From: Tetradesmus obliquus
Taxonomy: Eukaryota > Chlorophyta > Chlorophyceae > Sphaeropleales > Scenedesmaceae
DNA length: 64,000 nt
Direction of reading: 5' to 3'
Assembly: GCA_030272155.1 (NCBI GenBank)
Contig: CP126202.1
Span: forward strand, 2,666,001 to 2,730,000
In this document: positions 35,732-48,500 of the stretch, piece by piece
Layout: every line of letters begins with the position of its first letter
Position numbering within the stretch: the stretch's first letter is position 1
The notes under the pieces: model-generated
The model's input: only the letters and a program-made list of their open reading frames with translations
Databases searched by the model: none
Told to the model about the DNA's origin: nothing
Program-made: the position numbers and the translations under genes

Positions 35732-35785
<54 letters not shown>

Positions 35786-35874
35786 CTGATGTCGCTGCCA
35801 TTGACTCGGCTATGATGCTGGCACTGCTGCTGCTGCTACCCTCCTTATGCCACTGCCACTGACTGGGCTACAAT

Positions 35875-35940
<66 letters not shown>

Positions 35941-36706
35941 TCAGCACAGCACTCACCGTGTGGGATGCGGTACATGTTGAGCACCCAGCCATCCTCCGTG
36001 TTCACTCTGTGCTTCTCAATGGGGTAGCCCTCCGGCACCATGTCTGGGCAGCAGCAGGGGAACCTTTAGCAATAGAGCAACATTTTGCTCCTGCAGGTGC
36101 TGGCAAGTCAGCTGGCTTACAGGATTGTAGGGCTTCTTGTGTTGGACTTGCACCAACTGTTCTGCTGGCGCTGGCTGTGACAGCAGAGGCATCACTGCAT
36201 GCAGTTCAATGCTGCTGGCTGCTGCTGAGGCAGGTTATAAATACTTTTATATAATCTTAAATGCCGCTGGCTGCTGCTCAGCCATGGTATGCCTTCTGTA
36301 ATGGGACCAAACGCATGTGACAACGCAGGCTAGGGAAGGTGCTGCTGAGCTGTGGTACGTGCTGCATGTGAGCCCACGCACCCTCCATTTTTAAACCACC
36401 GTATGGAGTCAGCGCTGGTACATCTGCGTTCTGCTGCAAACGCCTGCCCTGCTGCCTAGCCTGCTCGAGCCCAATTTGCTGCTTCCCGGTGACATGCTGC
36501 GACGAAGTTGTTGCTGGACCAGCGTCTGCGATACTGCAACACTGATGTAACAATATTACTAATAGTGCTATTGCAGCCACTTTGTTGCGTGCTGCAGCTG
36601 CAGCGGCTGATCTGCAAGTGGCCGTGCTGCTGCCTGTGGGACCTGCAGGGCCTAATCTTGCCAGCAGCCTGCTGCATCTGCTGCGCATTGGGCTTCTAGT
36701 ACGCAA
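30554..36706 (-). CDS. lysosomal-acid-lipase-type alpha/beta hydrolase, copy B
   Basis: This has the same architecture as the lipase at 23791-28780. Twelve minus-strand exons: 36382-36706, 35957-36043, 35373-35501, 35072-35156, 34594-34699, 34261-34336, 33706-33776, 33151-33271, about 32554-32698, 31986-32082, 31168-31275 and 30554-30640. The total is 1437 nt, 478 aa, TAG at 30554-30556. All phases match copy A; exon 8 is one codon shorter and exon 1 is 81 nt longer if the first ATG is used. Motifs: PEGYPIEKHRVNTEDGW-type N-terminal lipase region, VVLLHHGITLSS, GHSQGGSLAYA (nucleophile Ser), LDMMATNED (candidate acid) and HMDFVWD (catalytic His). The hydrophobic N-terminus (AAIALLVILLHQCC) suggests a signal or anchor. 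The catalytic set looks intact, so both copies should be active. Confidence 0.9.
31325..31370 (-). repeat. acceptor-end copy of lipase B exon 11
   Basis: It repeats the start of exon 11 (YLFEAGLDMMATN region; real exon 31168-31275) with its acceptor, upstream of the real exon. Confidence 0.7.
31545..31950 (-). repeat. four donor-end copies of lipase B exon 10
   Basis: Segments near 31880-31945, 31755-31815, 31655-31715 and 31545-31600 repeat the end of exon 10 (GSLQPPEYDLSQITAPQ plus donor; real copy 31986-32045). The spacing is 100-125 bases. They lie downstream of the real exon, so the intron offers five donor-like sites. Confidence 0.85.
32320..32505 (-). repeat. two donor-end copies of lipase B exon 9
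   Basis: Segments 32429-32490 and 32325-32375 repeat the end of exon 9 (QLRFQRFDHGTK plus donor; real copy 32550-32605). An acceptor-side copy of the same exon is at 32770-32822. Confidence 0.8.
33272..33332. repeat. CAG run at lipase B exon 8 acceptor
   Basis: About 20 CAG units (CTG in sense) abut the acceptor of lipase B exon 8 (33151-33271). This is the same place as the 31-unit run in lipase A, but shorter. Confidence 0.93.
33815..33960 (-). repeat. two acceptor-end copies of lipase B exon 7
   Basis: Segments 33818-33863 and 33908-33958 repeat the acceptor and first ~40 bases of exon 7 (GPVVFLDFLRAP region; real exon 33706-33776), upstream of it. Confidence 0.78.
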
Positions 36707-38669
36707 AACACAGTTAAGAATACTACAAGGTGCTGTTTGCGTTGCAAGAGTGTCTTTTAAGCAGCAGGGAGCTCGGACACCAACAGCCTACTGTATTCCG
36801 CATGGTCGCACTGTCAAAGCGTTGTCGTTCTGTTGGGTGATGAAGATTATGTGATAAGGTGGATAAAATGCGACTTTTACACACATCACCGCATCGTGCG
36901 CAACTCATGGAATCACGCTGGAAGGTGCCATGGTGCCATATAACACACTGACGGTCACACTCAGCAGGTGACTACGGTGACCAGCAATTCAGGCAGCGCG
37001 TGCCCACCGAACGTGAACTATACCAACTGTGGTGCTGCACATCGCAGTCGACACGCATGGAGACAACGGTGTGCCACCATGAGACACTGAGCATGCTGGT
37101 TCGCACCCTTCAAGGCTTCAAGGTGCTACAAGGCTTGTAGCACTGCGGCACACCTTGCTTTTCAATTTGACAAGACGCAGCAAGGCTACCAACATCTTCG
37201 TGGCAAAGTCATTGAGTTGATATCTCCAGCCAATCTTTTTGGAAATGCAAGCATCGCCAGCACACTCATTGTCCACACGGACTGCATGCTAGCATCAACA
37301 ATGCTGTGGTGCGAGCCAGTAGGATTCCGTCCCCCCTGGTAACAAAAAAACCTCATTCGGGCTGTTTGGTGCCGAGGTTTGGGCTGAGTGCTGTTGCTGT
37401 TGATGCCCAGCTGTTGATGCCCGGCTTGACTGGCCCAGTCAATGCTGTCACTTGCACTTATCTTGACAGCTAAAAACATGAGAAGTCACAACTACTTATC
37501 CTGCAGCTGCTGCAGCCCGGCATGGGGTAGCGATGTACGTATTTATACGATGCAATGATGCAAGCAGTGCAGGGCACGGGCCGTTTGGGGCGAACAGATG
37601 CATGCTCCTGTTGGTGGCACACTATGTGCAGCTCCTGCTGCGCGCACTGCCACGCCACGATGGTAACAATAACAACTCTCAGGAGTTGAAGATTGCCTTG
37701 CAAGCCTCATGGCAGTGCTGAGCACTGCTGAGGGGGCGGTTTAGTTGTAGCTGAGACACCCAGTTCATCTGTGGAGGGGTGACAATCGCTTACCGGGGGT
37801 CAGCTAGGCAACAGGGGTCGCCTTAAAAAGTCGCTTGCCGCTTCACCCCCCTCCCCTTTGAGGCTTTCACTGTACTGTTCAGTGTGTTGACTGGCAGTGA
37901 CCAGTTCGCTTTCCGCTTACCCCCCCTCAAGCACAGCAAGACCTGCCCTCGCTGGTCGCTTACCCCCCGTACAAACGAACTGGGTGTCTCAGCTTCAACT
38001 AAACCGCCCCCTGACAAGCTGTGTGTCATGACGGTTATGACAATGGCATTGGCAGGTGACAACCCTTCTTTTCATGGAGCTCCGACGCTTACACTAGCTG
38101 AACTGCTTAAGAGGTGATCAAAAGCTTTACTTGAACTCTACACACCGCTGATGAAGCTTTCAACGACCTTTTGAACACTGTTGGTGGGCCAACATCAGGC
38201 AGCTGCACCCTGTGCATGAGCTTACGTCATAGTTGGTTTCAAGAGCTTACTTGAATAGTCGTCAGCTGCAGTTTGAGCTCGCGGTGTGTGGTCCGGCCTT
38301 TGTGTCGGGAAGGCGGGCTCTCAAGCTTGCAAGGTGAACCACGCACAGCTTATGTCGGGATCATTTCATTCACTGCGTTGATTTCAAGCAGTTGCTATCG
38401 TTGACGCCTGCCACCAGCATCGTTGAAGACCCCCGTCACATCATGCGAGACTGCGTGTCCGGTGCACACACCGCGCCACGTCACAGACGCTGGACTATTT
38501 TGATATAGTGCACCTACCTCCTTTCAACTCAAGCTGTTTCCAACAGCCGTGATAGCAAGGATGTTCGCAGCAGCTCCTTACTGCTGCTGCTGTCCGGGCC
38601 TTTCTTGCTTGCAGGCGTCCCGCGTCGCTGTGCGCAGCCTCTTGCAGCAATAACAGCAGCAAGAACGAC
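36707..38669. promoter_or_regulatory. head-to-head intergenic region of lipase B and PK-B
   Basis: These 1.96 kb lie between divergent start codons. No gene is recognised. The left part shares blocks with the region upstream of lipase A. A 280-bp TIR element sits at 37732-38011. The rest (38012-38669) must hold the PK-B promoter and 5' UTR. Confidence 0.5.
37732..38011. mobile_element. MITE-like element with ~35-bp TIRs and TGA target duplication
   Basis: The left end GGGGGCGGTTTAGTTG.. and the right end ..CAACTAAACCGCCCCC are inverted repeats over ~35 bp with one mismatch, continuing through GCTGAGACACCCAGTTC. The element is flanked on both sides by TGA (37729-37731 and 38012-38014), a 3-bp duplication. 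It is 280 bp with no ORF of note, so non-autonomous. Inside, a CGCTTACC motif next to G/C runs recurs. The G-rich ends and 3-bp target duplication suggest a PIF/Harbinger-like or CACTA-related family, but this is uncertain. Confidence 0.85.
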
Positions 38670-39475
38670 ATGATGGGCTATGGCAAGCGCTTGGGCTTCG
38701 CAACAAAGGCCAAGCAGCACTTCTTCAAGTCATTGGACTTGCAGGAATGCATCAAGCCAGCAGAAAAGCGCGATGGCCTGTTCACAGGTGATGTTCTGTA
38801 CTTAGCACGCTATTTACCATCTGCAGTGTATACTGTATCATATACAGCTTCGCGTGCATGTGGGCAGGCAGGCAGGTTGGCACATTCCTCAGCAGCAAAA
38901 GGGGCCAAGGTTTTCATAGGACGGCCGCGCCAGTCATCAGCAGTGACAGCTGCTGCTGTTGGATGCAGATCATGCATGTGCATGGTCTATCAAAGGGAAG
39001 GGCGGCAGCATGCACATCAGAAGGCCGTGCATACTGCCAGGGGTATAAGCTCCATGCACAGCAGCTGCAGATCGGCCAGCAGCAGCGCAGCACACACTTT
39101 GAATATATGTTTTGGATGTTGGCTGTTTGTCAGCGTTGCTTGGGAGCATCTGCTCATCACTGCAACCGGATATGTGTTGATGATCATCACAAACCATCCT
39201 CAGGCCCCACCATCGGATGCAGCTGTCATCTGTCATCATGATGCAAGCAGCGAGCAGCGTATGGCCCGCTGCTGTCCAGCTTGATCGGAAGAAACCAGGA
39301 TCATCACATCTGTATGCCAACAGCAGCTGCTGTGCATCTGCTTGATGCTCCAGCACGTGTTGCATCGTTGGTTGCATGCTCTCTGGGCATTGCTCTGCCC
39401 ACCCTCTCACATGCACGCGTGTAGATCTCACGCCTGCACTTCTGTTCATGTTGACAGCATCTTTCAAAGCTGATC

Positions 39476-39526
<51 letters not shown>

Positions 39527-42480
39527 CTGCTGCATGTCTGCTGCGTGCTGCTCTGCTTGATGCTTATCTCTTTTCAGCAGCACACAGCAAACATCACTCT
39601 CACCGCAGCCATGCGCTACCTTTTTACAAGCCTCATGCCTCTTCTTGTCCCTGCATGACTGCAAGCCTGCCCTTTGATTTGTGCTGCTTGCTGCTGTCCT
39701 GCAGGCACCAAGCTTGTGTGCAGCGTGGGCCCCAGCAGCCACACTGCAGAAGTGCTTGAGGCACCACTTCCCCCTGCGCCTCTTCATGCCCCACACACCC
39801 CCAACATGAAACCTCAAACACTCCCATTGCTTATGCCTGATAGCCCCTTCTGCCCCTGCACCTCTACGCTTTCTGTTGTCCTGCAGGCACAAAGCTGGTG
39901 TGCAGCTTGGGCCCCAGCAGCCACACTGTAGAGGTGCTGGAGGCAATGCTGCGGGCAGGCATGGTGGCTGTGCGTGTGGACCTTACGTGGGGAGGGCTGG
40001 ACTTCCACCGCGCAACACTGGCAGCACTCAACGTGAGCAAAAAAAGGGACAAAAGAGCGTGGGCCCGTGCATCGCTCGTGTCAGTGTAACTGGCAGTGGG
40101 GCGGCAAGTGTGTCCAGCCTGGTGCTGCATAAAACAAATGCTTGTGATATTTGCTGGCCGCTGCAAACAGTTGTCACAAACAGGAGTGTGCAGCTGTGTG
40201 GCGGCCTGATTAGTCATGCTGATGTTACTGATGTTGCCTGCTGTCAGCAGCCTGGCGCGTTTCCTGCCTTGTATTCGCCGCTGTTTCACTCCCTGCCTCC
40301 CTGCTTCAGTCTTGCCTGTGCTGCCCTGCCTGTTGTTGTTGCTGCGTGCTTTATATCAACTATGCAGCAAGCGATGGTCAACTGCAAGAAGCTGTGTGCA
40401 GTCATCCTGGACACCCTGGGCAGGGAGATCATGGTGAGGCTGCAATCGATGTGCTGGCTGCTGCAAACTGATTCAGCTAGCCACTGTTTCTTGATGTAGC
40501 TGGCTGCTGTGATTGGTCTGGGTGGCCACTGTGATTGAATCAGTCGGCTGCTGTGCTTCTGTTCAGCGGACCGCTGTGATCGGCGTCCACCAATGTCCGC
40601 GTACAACAGACACTGCAGTCATGCCCATCCATTTTGGCATACGAACAGGTCAGCTGGATAGGCACGACTCCAATGATCATTGCATGATGGCTATGAACTG
40701 TATCAAAGTGCTGCGGCTTTGCATCTTGCACAACTTTGCAGGTGCGCCGGCCATGCGAGTTTGGACCAGACAGCTGGCCAGCCCACCCAAACCCGATTGA
40801 CGTGGCTGCAGGACAGGTGCGGCTGCTTGTAACCTGAATGGTGTGCTGATCGCCACAGCATGTGATGTGGCACGGCATGTGGCAATGCGTGGCAGCTGCA
40901 CTGTATATAGTAAAACACTGTGGTTGCTGATAGTGCATTGTGTGTGCAGGAGGCAGGGCTGCAGGGCAGCAACTTGTTGCGGCTTGAGCAGGGCGCATAC
41001 AAGCCGGGACTCAACCATGAGTTGTGCGGCTTGCATTGCAGTGCTGCATTTTGCTGTGGAGATGCACTGTGTCTGTTCGGAGGGGGCTGGCTGTAACTGG
41101 CGTTGTGTCAACAACTGCGCTGTTCAGTGAAATTGTGCACGCCCTGCTGTTGCTGCTGCTGCTGCTGCCAGACCATCACGCTGACGACAGCACCTGACGT
41201 CGAGGCAACAGCTGACGTGTGGCCTGTGACATACCCTCACCTGCACAACATGGTGGAGGAGGGAGACACAGTGTACATCGGCAGGTGAGGGTCCTGCTGT
41301 TTTCTTGTGGTATGCTTGTTTCCTTCAATGTGTACTGCATGTGATTTAGCCTCACCTGCACAACATGGTGGAGGAGGTGGACACAGTGTACATCGGCAGG
41401 TGGGGGCGCTGCTGTTGTTGCTGTCGTGGCTGTGCTGCTATACCTTGTTCTCTGCTGCTGTTGTGTCTGCACGCTGTCAGTATGACTCATCAACCTTACG
41501 ATGGAGACGTTGATGCTGCATGTGCATTTATAAGTATGATGACGACTGAGCTGTGGCAGTTACACCCGTGGCTCTTCGTACACCATAATGTACGTCTTAA
41601 ATGCAGGTACCTGGGCACTGGCTCAGACAGCGCATCGCTGTACTTGCGCGTGACGCGCATCGAGGGCGCCGACATAATCTGCGAGGCCTGCAACGGCGCT
41701 GTCATGGACGGCCTCATGACGGTGAGCTGTCGAATGCAATTTGAACTGTGTTCAATAATCAATCAATTACACGTTTTGCTAGCAAGAGATGGTACCTAGA
41801 AAGGCAGCCACTCCCAAACCACCTCAGGTGATTCCTGACCAGACGGGGCAATCCCACAAGCCAGGGCCAGATACGGCCAGAACCTTCAAACACAGAAGAA
41901 TAAGCAGGTCTCTCAATCGCTGATGGCCCTGAGCTGGACCACCGCGTCAGTGCACTCCCGTGTTGGATGAATCCTTCCACAAGGGCACTGCCAACCCACT
42001 GCCTGCATGCTGTCTTTGCTTGCTGACCTGCTGTTGTACACCTGCTTGACAATTTCTGCTTTCCGCGGCTGCCCCCCCCCCCCCCCCCCTCAATCTGCCA
42101 GGTGTTCCACATGGAGCGCAGCGCTGACAGCCTGCTCAACCTGCAGAACAACCTGCCGCTGTTCAGCGAGTACGACAGGCAGGCCATCGCGGCGCTGGGT
42201 GCGGAGTTTGAGATCGACTACGTCAACCTGGTCTACACGCGCACGCGGTGAGCTAGGGGGCCAGAAAGGGCAGCAAACTATAGTTGGGATATGTTTTGAC
42301 TGCAACGGGTCAGCGCGGCACTTCATTGCACCAGCATGGCGTGGCTGGTCGGCTGTGCATGCGCTTAACCAGTAGGCATAGAAGTGTATGGACACACTAA
42401 TCAGGTGTATGATGACACCAATCAAAGTTGTTTCATAAGTTGCTGCTGCTACCTCCGCTGTTGCTGCTGCTGCTGCCTCC

Positions 42481-42521
<41 letters not shown>

Positions 42522-45500
42522 GTTACATTGCACGTCCGGCAGCGAGGATGTGCATGAGGCGCGGCTGTTCCTGGACTCACTGGGCATGACTGCCACCAAA
42601 GTGCTGGCCAAAGTTGAGACGCGGCAGGGGCTGCTGAACTTCAGGGGCATCCTGGCGGGTGCAGACGGCATCGTGATCAGCAGGTGGGAGCAGGGTTTCA
42701 AGCCATGGTTTTGGGCTGCAAATGGGTTTGGGTCAGGGTTTTGGGGCTGGTTAGCTGGGCATTCAGCAGGCGCTGCTCAGCTTCAGGGGCATTCTGGCAG
42801 GTGCAGACGGCATTGTGATCAGCAGGTGGGCTGCGGCTGCAGAAATCCTTTTTAGAACCCTTGCACACTGTTTGTGTTGTGGTTCAAGGTGATGGCAGCA
42901 GCAGCAGACAGCATTTCGATCAGCAGGTGGGCTACGGCTGTGGGTCATTTCCACGTACTGCTGCACATTGCTTGTGTTGTGGTCAAGCGTGGCAGCAGCA
43001 GCAGCAGCAGCAGACTGCATTGTGATCAGCAGGTGGGCTGCGGCTGCAGAAAAGCTTCAAGAATCCGTGCACATTGTTTGTGTTGTGGTGAAAAGTGATG
43101 GCAGCAGCAGCAGATGGCATCGTGATCAGCAGGCGGGCTGCGGTTGTGGCATATCTTGGAGTGCTGCTATACTCACAGTTGCAGCCCACGTGCTGAGCAA
43201 CCGCATGATCAGCAGTTGAGAAGTGTGACAATCTGCTATGCAGGTTGATGGCTTGTCAGTTGTTGACTGCTCCCCCTTACTGTACTACACCTGCTGCCTT
43301 GCTGAAAAGAATCACGCATTGCTGATGCTATGGATCTCCTGCTAGTTGTTACTAAACAACCCACCCTGTCACTCTGCAGAGGGCACATCGGGCTAGACGT
43401 GGCTCCTGAGAAGATGGCGCTGGTGCAGAAGCAGCTGATCAGCCACTGCAACCTGCTGGGCAAGCCCGTGCTCATCACACGAGTGGTGGACTCCATGGTC
43501 ACTAGCCCGCGGCCCACGCGCGCAGAGGCGACCGGTGAGAGTTTGTGTTGTCTGCTTGCTCTTTTGTAAAGCAGTCCTGCCTGGCTACACTGCATTGTAC
43601 ATCCCTGCGTTGCACGCGTTGCACGTGTGCAGTGGCAACAGGTATGCTTGGCGGTAGCGGAAACAGCTGCTATGGGTTGACGTGTGTGTTCGTGCATCAT
43701 ACGGTGGACTCCACGGTCACTAGCCCAAGGCCCATGCGCGCACGGGCAACCGGTGAGGATCTGTCGATCTCTGCTTGGTCTACTGTTGTGAACAGTTCTG
43801 CCTGCCACTGCATGGTGACCAGCCCAAGGCCCACACGCGGCCCACACGCAGAGATGCGACTGATGAGCTTGTGGGAAGCGCGCTGGAAAGCACCGTTTGA
43901 CATTCCAGCATCTGCTGCGGCTACTGCCCTTGATGCTGTTGGGCCATTGTTGTGGACAGTTGCCGGTAGCTGCCAGGGGCGAAAGCTTCCGTTCTGCTAC
44001 ACTGAGTCGTCTGCAAACTGATGCGACGCCTACTGGCAACTGCTGCTGCTGCTGCTGCTGCTGCTGCTCAGACATCGCCAACGCTGTGCTGGACGGCGTG
44101 GACGGCATCCTGCTGGGCGCGGAGACGCTGCGCGGCAGCTACCCTGTTGAAGCTGTGGCCACGATTGCAGAGATCTGCAGGTGTGTTACGCAACGGCATT
44201 GTGTTTGTTGACATCATGGACTGCATGCTTGCTTTGTGGTAATGCCTGCGAGTGATGTAGTGGAGGCTGAAGAAGTGCTGATTTGACAATGACAGTATGT
44301 CACCAGCAATTTTCAGCTGTTACAACTGTCACTTGTGTCTGCCTGCAGGGTGGCGGAGTCTGTTTTTGACCACACCTCACACTATGACCACCTCATGAGT
44401 GCAGCGGAAGAGATGGAGGACGTGGTGGTTTCCTTCTTATATCAGGTTCAGTTATGTTACGAACATGTCACAACTGTTACTTGCCTTTGCCTGCAGGGTG
44501 GCGGAGTCTGTGTTTGACCACACCTCGCACTACGACCACCTCATGAGTGCAGCGGAAGAGATGGAGGACGTGGTGGTTTCCTTCTTATATCAGGTTCAGT
44601 TATGTTACGAACATGTCACAACTGTTACTTGCCTTTGCCTGCAGGGTGGCGGAGTCTGTATTTGACCACACCTCGCACTACGACCACCTCATGAGTGCAG
44701 CAGAGGAGATGCAGGAGGTGGTGATTTCCTTCTTATATCAGGTTAAGTTATGTTACAACTGTCACTTGTGTTTCCCTGCAGGGTGGCGGGGTCTGTGTTT
44801 GACCACACCTCGCACTACGACCACCTCATGAGTGCAGCAGCGGAGATGCAGGGCGTGGTGATTCCCTTCTTATATCAGGTTAAGTTATGTTACAACTGTC
44901 ACTTGTGTTTCCCTGCAGGGTGGCGGGGTCTGTGTTTGACCACACCTCACACTACGACCATCTGATGAGTGCAGCAGAGGAGATGGAGGACGTGGTGATT
45001 TCCTTCTTATATCAGGTTATGTTGTGTTACAAACATGTCATAACTGTCACTGTTATCTGCCTGCAGGGTGGCGGAGTCTGTGTTTGACCACACCTCGCAC
45101 TACGACCACCTCATGAGTGCAGCAGCGGAGATGCAGGGCGTGGTGATTTCCTTCTTATATCAGGTTAAGTTATGTTACAACTGTCACTTGTGTTTCCCTG
45201 CAGGGTGGCGGGGTCTGTGTTTGACCACACCTCACACTACGACCATCTGATGAGTGCAGCAGAGGAGATGGAGGACGTGGTGATTTCCTTCTTATATCAG
45301 GTTATGTTGTGTTACAAACATGTCATACTGTCACTGTTATCTGCCTGCAGGGTGGCGGAGTCTGTGTTTGACCACACCTCACACTACGACCACCTCATGA
45401 GTGCAGCAGAGGAGATGGAGGACGTGGTGCGAGCAGCAGCAGGCAGCATGGCAGCAGCAGCAGCAGCAGCAGCAGGCAGCCGCGCCAGCACATCTGCTTC

Positions 45501-48500
45501 AGGCCACAGCGGGGAGGGGGCAGGCAGCGGGCTGCGGGGCACTGCTGCTGCACATGCAGCGGAGCTTGATGAGGACATGATGTGAGTGGCTTGCTGCAGT
45601 TCTGTTGTGGGTGCTCATCACAACTGCTCTGTTGTATTTGCCTCATCTGCTCCAAAGCGGCCGAGGCTGCATGCAGCCCTAGTTGCAGGCAGCGCGCGGT
45701 GCCACTGACAGCCACGTGTGTATTGTAGCAGTCTGCCACGCTTCAGCTTTGGCATCAGCTGCTTTCGCTGAAGTGATGTGAAACAAACGCAGTAAGCGAC
45801 CTGTTGCTAAAGATACTGCTCCTGCTGTTTGTCGTGCTTGCTGCTGCGTAGCCCCAGCAGCGGCGTGTCTCCTGCCAGTCACATTGCAAGCCCCGTTGTC
45901 ACTTTCGTGATGTGCTTGCTGCTGTTTTGCTCCGCGCAGCCCCAGCAGCGGCGTTCACGCTGGTGCTCGTGCTGCTGGGGTTGCTGCTTCTTGCTGAGAT
46001 CCATATTAATAAGTCAATTAGTGCTGTGCTGCCTGCTGTTTTGTTCGACTGTGCAGCCCCAGCAGCGGCGTGTCTCCTGCCGGGTCGTTCAGTGACGTGC
46101 AAGGGTTGGGCGCAAATGGCGGCAAGAGTGGCTCGGCAGGCAGCTTCTCCAACCTGCGGGTGAGCCAGGCGCCATCAAGTATTTGGAAATAGTTTTTGTG
46201 TGGCAACACATGCCAAAGTGTACATTGGTCATTCCCTTTTTGTGGCTAACTGACGGCAAGATGGGCTCAGCGGGCAGCTTCTCAACCTGCGGGTGAGTAT
46301 TCATACAGCCAATGCAATCATTCATTGTTATGTGGTATGCTGACACATGTTACACTGGTGATGATTCATGTAGTCATGTGGCGGCAAGATCGGCTCAGCA
46401 GGCAGCTTCTCAAACCTGCGGGTGAGCCAGGCGCTGCGAACCAGATATCTGCTAACAGCATCACACACGTGTGGGATGACGCATTTGATATTGCTGATCA
46501 TTGCCTGATTTGTCTGAATGGCGGCAAGATGGGTCCGGCACGCAGCTTCTCCAACCTGCGCGCGAGCTAGGGGCAGAGGCCTACGCTTAGCTTTTGCATG
46601 ACTCCATACCAGCTACTGCCGCCAGGCTCTCGTGTTGCTTGGTCATTGAGCTGCCTGTACAGTCATGACAGAAGGGCATGTGTTTCTTGCATGAAGCAAA
46701 AAACAGCCGACGATGTTGACGCCCGGGCCTGTGACGCCTGTTTTCCATTGAACTAAGTGCTGCCTGCCATGCGTGTGCTTTCTGTGCTGTGCAGGGCCTG
46801 ATGCAGTCAAGCAGCTATGCCAGCCTGCAGGTGGGGCTGTGCAGCATGCATATGCTGCATCTGTCTTACAGCTGTGTGTGGTTTGCACCTGCTGCTTCAT
46901 CATGCTGCTATGCTTGTCCTCCTCATGCTGCTCATCATGCGTTGCTGTCCTTGCTGGTCCACACATACAGCTATGAGCAAAAGCTATGAAACAAGCACAT
47001 GGGAAGCAGTCATGCTGGACATGTGTATTGGGCAGTCTCTGCTGCCTCTAGCCTTTCCTGCAGCGTAACAAAAGAAATATGTACTTTTTCCTTCTCCTGC
47101 TGCTGCTGCTGCTGCAGGCGGCCTACCAGGAGGTGCATTCCTTTGCCATGTTTGGCGGTGCGGGCTCACACAGCGTGGCCGCAAACCTGCACACCCTCAA
47201 GGCCAGCACAGGTGGGGTGCTGTCAATCTTGAAACAAAAAAGCCTGAGGCTGGCCTGAATAGCTGACTTGCTGGATTTGGCGGCGCGGGCTCACACAGCG
47301 TGGCAGCCAACTTGCACACCCTGAAGACCATCACAGGTGCGGCGCTGCCATTGTGAAATGGGACTGTAGGCGGCCAGCTGGACTTTGTGTTTCCATGGTT
47401 GGTGCGGCTGGCTTACACAGCATGACACCAAACCTGCAACCTGCAACCTGTGAGGCGGCATTGGCTGCTGCAGCGTGCATCAGGCTAGCTGGACCTGTGC
47501 TGTTCATGGCTGATACAGCGCGGCCGCAAACCAGCACGCCCCACAGGGCAGGGCTGGGTGCTGCTTGCGTTCATGATATGCGCAAGGCTACTCACACCAG
47601 ATTGTGCGGCTTCTCCAGTGAAGTGGCATACCGTGGCAAGGTTTGGTGTGCCTGGTCATGTTTATGCACGCATCTGCGGCAGCGCAAGTCCTCTGTAGGG
47701 CTAGGTGGCAATGCTGACCTGCGTTTTATGAATGCTTACAAATGGTGCTATCAGTAAGCCTTACCACTTGTGTCAACTCGCAGGTGCCGGGGGTGCGGCC
47801 AAGTCTTCGCTAGGCCCCACTGCCAAGGACAATGCCGACCTGCCCTTCATGAACATGCTGGAGAGCCTCGCCAGCTCAGCGGCGCCCACAGCAACACAAA
47901 TCACACCCTGTCGGATTGCAGGTGGAGGCGGCTGTGGCAAGCCCTTGCTTGGGCCTCGACACATAACTCTGTGTAGCTGGTTGAAGCGTTGAAGTAAAAG
48001 CAACACTCGTTGCACTGCACCAATCTGCAGGTGCCACAGGCGCAGGCAAGTCTTCGCTAGGCCCCACTGCCAAGGACAATGCGGATTTGCCCTTCATGAA
48101 CATGCTGGAGAGTCTGGCGAGCTCAGCGGTGCGAGCAGCAGGCAAGGTGCAGGCAGACCTCATCATCGTGTACACAGCGACAGGTGAGACTGAGATCATG
48201 TAGGGTTGTGGGCGGTGCTGGCATCAGAACCTGGTACACGGCAACAGCTGCTCGCCCGTACGGCAGACATTTACGGTTGTGAGCTATGCTGGCAGAGTTG
48301 TTTTGGTGCGCGCGGCTGGCAAGGTGCAGGCAGACCTGATCATCGTGTACACAGCGACAGGTGAGGCACTGTGCGGTTTGATCACACACATGTGTTATTG
48401 GGCCGCACACATGTGTGCACTGGATCACACGCATTTGCGGGTAGGATCACATGCATGCGTTGGTTGTGAGGCGTGCTGTGTTGTGCTTGCAGTAGTGTTG

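Noticed and set aside
44349..45350. Mutually exclusive or cassette exons
   Set aside because: Each copy to its nearest donor is 97 nt, so inclusion breaks the frame; no functional alternative exon is supported by sequence alone.
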